Shown piece by piece: positions 59,160 through 64,000 of a stretch of 64,000 bases of DNA. The stretch lies in assembly GCA_036541255.1 (NCBI GenBank), contig JAZHDD010000059.1:1-64000 (forward strand). The letters are read 5' to 3'. The notes beneath the pieces are model-generated. The model ran no database searches. It was not told the origin of the DNA and saw only the letters and a program-made list of their open reading frames with translations. The translations under genes and the position numbers were made by a program. Positions within the stretch are counted from its first letter, which is position 1. Each line of letters starts with the position of its first letter. The stretch is from Paucidesulfovibrio sp036541255. GTDB lineage: Bacteria; Desulfobacterota; Desulfovibrionia; Desulfovibrionales; Desulfovibrionaceae.

Positions 59160-60002
59160 GTGCGAATACGCTGTTGGGGCGCTCGGGGATCGATCCCTGT
59201 TTCAGGAAGGGATTATCTGAAATACGGCGGAGATACGGCCTGTTTTGAACTCCGGACCCGCGCTTCTGGCAAAGTCGTTATTGTGGATGCAGGGACGGGT
59301 GTTCGTGCGCTTTCCAATCTACTGATGGCGGAAGGGCACGCGGATTTTACCTTTCTTTTTACTCATGCGCATTGGGATCATATTATTGGCTTTCCCTTTT
59401 TCAAGCCGCTGTATTCTCCCCAGTCCCGTATCTTGATTCGAGGGTGTCCGTTGGAACAGGGCAATATGGAAACATTGCTTTCCAGGGTTATGAGCCCGCC
59501 GTTTTTCCCGGTACCTTTTGAGAGTCTGCGGGCCGAAGTGCGCTACGAAGAGCATTGTGACGGACCATTAGTCGTCGATTCCATGACGATACGGACCATT
59601 CCTTTGAGCCATCCCAACCTCGGGGTAGGCTTTCGGTTCGATGAGGATGACCGAAGGTTTGTTTTTCTTACAGATAATGAATTGGGATTGCGTCATCATG
59701 GCGGGCGTACTTTTGGCGAATATGTCGCTTTCTGCCAAGGTGCCGATTTGTTGGTGCATGACGCCGAGTATGCTCCCGAAGAATATCCGGAACGTCGGGG
59801 GTGGGGCCACTCAACCTACGCACAAGCTCTGGACCTGGCTGAAGCCGCAGGCGTGAAACGTCTCGGATTGTATCATCACAACCAGGAACGCAGCGACAAG
59901 GCGGTGGACGAACTTGTTGCCCGATGTCGGGCTTTGGTCCTGGAGCGAGGCCTGGACGTGAAGTGTTTTGCTGTGGCGCAGGGCTGGGCTGATGACGTGT
60001 AA
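59160..60002 (+). CDS. Metallo-beta-lactamase-fold hydrolase, second paralogue
   Basis: A 280-residue paralogue of the preceding gene, with THAHWDH (H69, H71, D73, H74), PLSHPNLGVG, LTDNELG and YHHNQERSD. RCWGARGSIPVSG is its N-terminus, parallel to RFWGVRGSTPVPG. It has GTG 59160 as start, with a weak purine run upstream. The 107-base gap from the first paralogue is not a known element. Substrate and physiological role are unknown; the shared layout with the first suggests two related phosphodiester substrates. Confidence 0.83.
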   Translation: MRIRCWGARGSIPVSGRDYLKYGGDTACFELRTRASGKVVIVDAGTGVRALSNLLMAEGHADFTFLFTHAHWDHIIGFPFFKPLYSPQSRILIRGCPLEQGNMETLLSRVMSPPFFPVPFESLRAEVRYEEHCDGPLVVDSMTIRTIPLSHPNLGVGFRFDEDDRRFVFLTDNELGLRHHGGRTFGEYVAFCQGADLLVHDAEYAPEEYPERRGWGHSTYAQALDLAEAAGVKRLGLYHHNQERSDKAVDELVARCRALVLERGLDVKCFAVAQGWADDV

Positions 60003-60111
60003 GGATGCTCCGGGTCGGGGGATTTAAGCGCCTTGATTTTTAGTCTCAAAAGTGAGATTTTCCAAAAGCGACATTGGCAGACAGAACGATACTTCGAATG
60101 GGAGGGGACTC

Positions 60112-60522
60112 ATGCGGGCGCTGATCGTTGACGACGACTTTTATTCCCGCAGCATGCTCCACGACATGCTGCGTCCCTTTGCTGATTGCGATATCGCCGT
60201 GAATGGTGAGGAAGCCGTGTTTGCTTTCAAGCAGGGCCTGGAGCGTGGCGACCCGTACGATCTCGTCTGTCTGGATCTTGTCATGCCTGAGATGGACGGG
60301 CAGCAGGCCCTGCGTGAAATGCGTGCCCTTGAGCAGGAACACGGTACGCATCCGACGCAGGAAACCAAAGTGCTGGTCGTCACCATGCTTGACGATAAGA
60401 AGGAAACGCACGACGCTTTTTTCCTTGGCGGCGCAACCTCGTATCTGGTCAAACCGGTGGACGAGGAAAAACTCCTGGGCGAGTTGCGTAGCCTGAAACT
60501 CGTCGACGAAGTGGAAATATAA
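60112..60522 (+). CDS. Single-domain response regulator (CheY-like)
   Basis: A 136-residue receiver domain with the acidic pocket D7-D9, phospho-accepting D55 in CLDLVMPEMDG, the Thr in VVTMLDD and the Lys in YLVKPVDEEKL. It has no output domain, so it probably acts by protein contact. ATG 60112 has GGGAGGGG upstream. It follows the two MBL-fold genes and the HDOD gene and may receive phosphate from an unlinked kinase. A terminator follows at 60622. Confidence 0.9.
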   Translation: MRALIVDDDFYSRSMLHDMLRPFADCDIAVNGEEAVFAFKQGLERGDPYDLVCLDLVMPEMDGQQALREMRALEQEHGTHPTQETKVLVVTMLDDKKETHDAFFLGGATSYLVKPVDEEKLLGELRSLKLVDEVEI

Positions 60523-60621
60523 GCCCGCTTCATTGTGCTGTGCCCGCGCCTTCCTGCTGCTGAGGCCGCAGGGAGGCGGGAATCGTTCCGGGGGCGGAGC
60601 GCTCCTTTGACCGACGATAAC

Positions 60622-60643
60622 GCCCCGCAGGGGCTTTTTTTTT
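60622..60643 (+). terminator. Rho-independent terminator after the response regulator
   Basis: GCCCC-GCA-GGGGC followed by nine T, 99 bases past the stop and 12 bases before ricT. Confidence 0.85.
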
Positions 60644-60654
60644 AAGAGAGCAGA

Positions 60655-61752
60655 ATGAGCCAGATCTTAGGTGTAAAATTCACCGATTACGGCCAAGTAT
60701 ATCATTTTGCCTCCGGTGCTTTCGTTGTCGCGGAAGGGCAGGAGGTCATCGTTCGTACTGAACAGGGCATGGGCATGGGTAAAGTCGTGTCCGTGGAACC
60801 GCAGGGCGACCTCGAATCCGAGGGAAGCCATGCGCCTATCTATCGTCTGGCCAACGAAGAAGACATCCGGGTCCGCGACGAAAATGCGGCTTTGGCCCGA
60901 GATGCCTTTCGTTTTTGCCGCAAATGTGTGCAGAAGCGTGAACTGGAGATGAAACTTGTGGATGTGGAGGTCTTTTTTGATCGAAGCAAGATGATTTTTT
61001 ATTTCACGGCGCCGGGTCGTATCGATTTTCGCGAGTTGATCAAGGATTTGGTGCGGGAGTATCGCACGCGTATTGAGTTGCGCCAGATAGGCGTTCGCCA
61101 TGAAACCCAGATGCTCGGCGCGCTGGGGAACTGCGGCCAAATGTGCTGCTGTCGCCGCTTCATGCGCAAGTTCGTGCCTGTGACCATCAAGATGGCCAAG
61201 GAACAAAATCTTTTTTTGAATCCAACGAAAATATCGGGGATTTGTGGGAGATTGCTCTGCTGCCTCAGCTTTGAGCAGGACGCCTATGAGCAATTCCATC
61301 GAGAGTGCCCCAAGTCAGGCAAGCGCTATCCTACTTCGCTGGGGATGGCGAGAGTCATCCGTTCGAATTTTTTCAAGAAGTCTCTGGCCGTGTTCCTTGA
61401 TGACGGGTCTGAAAAGGAAATGACGCTTGACGAATGGCAGGAGATTGTGAACAAGCCCTTTGAGGCTGCGCAGCAGCCCCGTGAGACGCCGCCCAGAACG
61501 CGCGGAGGATCGTCTCGCAGTAGAGGCGAAGGGCAACCTCAAGGGCGGCCTGCCGTGGAAGAGCGTTCTCAAAAGGACGCTCCCCAGAACACACAGGAAG
61601 TCGAAGAGCAAACATCGACTGCGCCGGAAAGCGTATTGAGTGATGTCCCGGTCAAGCCCCAGGGGCAGGAAGAATCGCACGGCAACGGACGCAAACCCCG
61701 TCGGCGTCGCAAAAAGCCGCGTCAAGTCAAAAAAGGCCCGTCTTCCAACTGA
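60655..61752 (+). CDS. ricT: PSP1/RicT-type iron-sulfur regulatory subunit
   Basis: A 365-residue protein with the PSP1 domain and the Cys-rich core: FCRKC (about residues 87-91), GNCGQMCCCRRF and GICGRLLCCLSFE. In B. subtilis the related YaaT/RicT with two partners binds Fe-S clusters and affects RNA processing. Residues from about 270 are a low-complexity, highly charged tail ending in KKPRQVKKGPSSN with Arg/Lys blocks, which may bind RNA. It precedes metG by 40 bases; partners RicA and RicF are not seen. Function here is inferred by family only. Confidence 0.86.
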   Translation: MSQILGVKFTDYGQVYHFASGAFVVAEGQEVIVRTEQGMGMGKVVSVEPQGDLESEGSHAPIYRLANEEDIRVRDENAALARDAFRFCRKCVQKRELEMKLVDVEVFFDRSKMIFYFTAPGRIDFRELIKDLVREYRTRIELRQIGVRHETQMLGALGNCGQMCCCRRFMRKFVPVTIKMAKEQNLFLNPTKISGICGRLLCCLSFEQDAYEQFHRECPKSGKRYPTSLGMARVIRSNFFKKSLAVFLDDGSEKEMTLDEWQEIVNKPFEAAQQPRETPPRTRGGSSRSRGEGQPQGRPAVEERSQKDAPQNTQEVEEQTSTAPESVLSDVPVKPQGQEESHGNGRKPRRRRKKPRQVKKGPSSN

Positions 61753-61792
61753 CGCCAGCCGTTCAGGCATTTCTTTTTTCAAGGAGACCTTT

Positions 61793-63745
61793 GTGGACAG
61801 CTTTTATATCACGACGCCCATTTTCTACGTCAACGCGAAACCTCATCTTGGTCATGCCTATACGGCGATTATTGCCGATGCCGTGACGCGTTTTCATAAG
61901 CTTATGGGGCGAGAAAGCTACTTCCTTACTGGTACGGACGAACATGGCGACAAGATCGTCAAGGCCGCGGCTCAAAATGACCAGAGTCCCAAGGAATATG
62001 TTGATTCCATCAGTATTTTGTTCCGCGACCTCTGGCCCAGTCTTCAGGTAGAAAACGATCAGTTCATCCGTACCACGGACCCCTCGCACATCAAGGTCGT
62101 CCAGGATATCCTGCAGCAGGTATATGATAGCGGCGATATTTATTTTGGCGAATATGGCGGCCATTATTGCTTTGGCTGCGAGCGGTTTTATACCGAGAAA
62201 GAGTTGGTGGACGGCAAATGCCCCCAGCATGAGACCGAACCTGAATACATCGCGGAGAAGAATTATTTTTTCAAGATGTCCAAGTATCAGGATTGGCTCA
62301 TAGACCATATCAAACAAAATCCCGAGTTCATTCGGCCAGAGCGGTATCGCAAGGAAGTGCTGAGCCTGTTAGAATCAGGTGCGCTGGAGGATTTGTGCAT
62401 CTCCCGGCCCAAATCTCGGTTGGAGTGGGGCATCGAGTTGCCCTTCGATCCGGAATACGTTTGTTATGTCTGGTTTGACGCGCTGTTGAATTACGTCTCG
62501 GCGTTGGGCTGGCCCAAAGGTGAAAAATTCAAGAAATATTGGCCGGCAGCCAACCATCTTATCGCCAAGGATATCCTCAAGCCACATGCCATTTTTTGGC
62601 CGACCATGCTCAAGGCCGCCGGGATTGAGCCGTTCCAGCGGCTCAACGTGCATGGATATTGGCTGATTCGCGATACGAAAATGTCCAAATCCTTGGGCAA
62701 CGTGATTGAGCCGTTGCAGATGATCGACATGTACGGGCTCAACGCTTTCCGTTATTTCCTGTTGAGGGAAATGTCTTTCGGCCAGGACGCGAGTTTTTCC
62801 GAAGAGGCGTTGGTGGGACGGTTGAACGCCGATCTTGCCAATGATTTGGGCAATCTCTTCAATCGCACGCTTTCCATGACGCACAAGTATTTCGATGGGA
62901 TTATTCCTGTTCCTGACGAATCCGAGGAAATTGAAGATGCCGAGATCAAGAAACTCGGCCAGAATTCCATGGAAACGTTCCAGGCCGAGTTTGCGGAAAT
63001 GCGGTTTGCCAGGGCTTTGGAAGGGCTTTGGGAATTGGTGCGAGGATTGAATAAATATATCGATACGGTCCAGCCTTGGGCCTTGTTTAAAAATAAAGAC
63101 AAGAAGCGCCTTTCCACCGTTATGTACATCATGTTGGAAAACATGCGGAAAATCGCGGTGCATCTGTGGCCGGTCATGCCCGAGGCCAGCGTGCTCATGC
63201 TGGATCAGCTTGGCATTGGCTTTGATCCGCACAAGGTGGACCTTTCCAAGGAGCTTGACGTGTGGGGGGTTCTGGACAGCGGCGCTGTTGTGGCGGAAAC
63301 TTCCAACCTGTTCCCTCGTGTGGATCGTCGGGAGGAACCTGCCGAGGAGTCCCTGCAAAAGAAGACCAAGAGCAATGGCAAGGCTCCGGTAGAGCCTGTT
63401 GCAGAGAACACGACCGCCTTTGTCGAGTTCGAGGATTTTCAGAAGGTGGATTTGCGTGTGGGCCACGTTGTTCAGGTGGATCGTCATCCCGATGCGGATC
63501 GTCTGCTTCTGGTCAAAGTGGACCTTGGGGAGCAGAATGGTCCCCGACAGGTTGTCGCCGGCTTGGCTGACTTTTTTCAGCCTGAGGACCTTACGGGACG
63601 TCAGGTGGTGGTTGTGGCCAATCTCAAGCCGCGCAAGCTGCGCAAGCAGCTTTCCGAAGGCATGATTCTGGCCGTGAAAACGGAAAATGGGATGGAATTG
63701 CTCACCGCTTCCGGTGAAGTCGCCGGGGGCAGCAAGGTCAGTTGA
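61793..63745 (+). CDS. metG: Methionyl-tRNA synthetase with C-terminal tRNA-binding domain
   Basis: A 650-residue class I synthetase. HLGH at residues 18-21 is the HIGH motif and TKMSKS the KMSKS. The zinc knuckle has C126, C129, C143 and H146, the single CCCH type. Residues from about 545 form the EMAP/Arc1p-like tRNA-binding domain (VDLRVGHVVQVDRHPDADRL). GTG 61793 is seven bases after AAGGAG and gives the family N-terminus DSFYITTPIFY; the frame stays open further upstream through ricT's end, which is not a start. A terminator follows. Confidence 0.94.
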   Translation: MDSFYITTPIFYVNAKPHLGHAYTAIIADAVTRFHKLMGRESYFLTGTDEHGDKIVKAAAQNDQSPKEYVDSISILFRDLWPSLQVENDQFIRTTDPSHIKVVQDILQQVYDSGDIYFGEYGGHYCFGCERFYTEKELVDGKCPQHETEPEYIAEKNYFFKMSKYQDWLIDHIKQNPEFIRPERYRKEVLSLLESGALEDLCISRPKSRLEWGIELPFDPEYVCYVWFDALLNYVSALGWPKGEKFKKYWPAANHLIAKDILKPHAIFWPTMLKAAGIEPFQRLNVHGYWLIRDTKMSKSLGNVIEPLQMIDMYGLNAFRYFLLREMSFGQDASFSEEALVGRLNADLANDLGNLFNRTLSMTHKYFDGIIPVPDESEEIEDAEIKKLGQNSMETFQAEFAEMRFARALEGLWELVRGLNKYIDTVQPWALFKNKDKKRLSTVMYIMLENMRKIAVHLWPVMPEASVLMLDQLGIGFDPHKVDLSKELDVWGVLDSGAVVAETSNLFPRVDRREEPAEESLQKKTKSNGKAPVEPVAENTTAFVEFEDFQKVDLRVGHVVQVDRHPDADRLLLVKVDLGEQNGPRQVVAGLADFFQPEDLTGRQVVVVANLKPRKLRKQLSEGMILAVKTENGMELLTASGEVAGGSKVS

Positions 63746-63764
63746 TTTGTGCTGTTTTGGTTGG

Positions 63765-63797
63765 AAAAGAGCCCCGGCTTTGGCCGGGGCTCTTTTT
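63765..63797. terminator. Bidirectional terminator after metG
   Basis: AAAAGAGCCCCGGC pairs with GCCGGGGCTCTTTT around TTTG, with A/T runs on both sides. It ends both metG and the minus-strand gene at the right edge. Confidence 0.9.
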
Positions 63798-64000
63798 ATT
63801 GCTTCAGCGCCACGGCAACGCTGTGGACCAGAGCCACATACTGTTTCTTGTCATGGGCAAACAAGGCTTGAAGGCGGGCGGCGGCTTGCAAAACCTCTAC
63901 GGCTAGAGTTCTTTCCGCGTCTGAAGCGTCGCTGCGATCCAGCATCCGTCGGGCATACTCCGCCCGAAAGGACAGGGCATTTTCATAGTATTCATGACGC
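63796..64000 (-). CDS. C-terminal part of an unidentified protein
   Basis: A minus-strand frame open from the right edge to a TAA at 63798-63796, about 67 residues, rich in Ala, Arg and Leu and ending ALVHSVAVALKQ. It appears helical. The start lies outside the window and no domain was recognised. It converges on metG and shares the terminator at 63765-63797. Confidence 0.55.
   Translation of the reverse strand, partial: RHEYYENALSFRAEYARRMLDRSDASDAERTLAVEVLQAAARLQALFAHDKKQYVALVHSVAVALKQ

Noticed and set aside
1..64000. CRISPR arrays, insertion sequences, rRNA genes
   Set aside because: No tandem spaced repeats, transposase motifs or rRNA-like stretches were seen on either strand.

Overview
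The window looks like a chromosomal stretch of a strictly anaerobic, sulfate-reducer-like deltaproteobacterium (Desulfovibrionales is my best guess). The reasons are: two ferredoxin-dependent 2-oxoacid oxidoreductases (four-subunit POR type and KOR type), ferritin-type proteins, selenocysteine machinery (selA, selB), an archaeal-type phosphoglycerate-mutase-like protein next to homoserine dehydrogenase, an acetyl-CoA carboxylase with fused carboxyltransferase halves, RicT/PSP1, and an overall moderately GC-rich composition with AAGGAGG-type ribosome binding sites. The assignment rests on gene content, not on a database match.

Layout. 0-2.8 kb: end of a BMP-type nucleoside/sugar ABC transporter (two permeases, one double ATPase). 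2.9-11.4 kb, minus strand: a GalU-like nucleotidyltransferase, porD-porA-porB, an amidohydrolase, and an operon of aminotransferase, hom, apgM-like and acyl-CoA thioesterase genes that I read as aspartate-family (threonine) biosynthesis. 11.5-23.8 kb, plus strand: a solute-binding protein, ilvE, the dnaX-ebfC-recR replication/repair cluster followed by the missing POR gamma gene, recD2, a DinB-like protein, two ferritin-like genes, korAB and a DsrE-like protein. 23.9-27.6 kb, minus strand: accC and a fused accA-accD. 27.8-29.1 kb: an FAD oxidoreductase. 29.1-36.9 kb, minus strand: an alpha-2-macroglobulin-like protein and PbpC. 37.0-40.9 kb: two tiny secreted proteins, a Rossmann-PAS histidine kinase, and on the minus strand a tandem universal stress protein with an unknown gene.

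40.9-44.6 kb is a visibly more AT-rich accessory stretch. It holds a consensus promoter, a fluoride riboswitch with a terminator, an MFS transporter, a methyltransferase and a MarR regulator, and it ends at a tRNA-Arg(UCU) gene that is interrupted inside the anticodon by a 222-nt group I intron. 44.9-53.3 kb: folC-selA-aminopeptidase, an AraC-VOC pair, selB, a SYLF lipoprotein and tRNA-His. 53.5-64 kb: murA, comEC, an HDOD protein, two paralogous metallo-beta-lactamase-fold proteins, a single-domain response regulator, ricT, metG, and the 3' end of one unidentified minus-strand gene at the right edge.

The observations I rate highest are the fluoride riboswitch controlling an MFS protein rather than CrcB or EriC(F), the self-splicing intron splitting the UCU anticodon, the apgM-type candidate homoserine kinase operon, the fused carboxyltransferase without a visible biotin carrier, and the Rossmann-fold sensor kinase. 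No CRISPR array, transposase, integrase or rRNA gene was seen.
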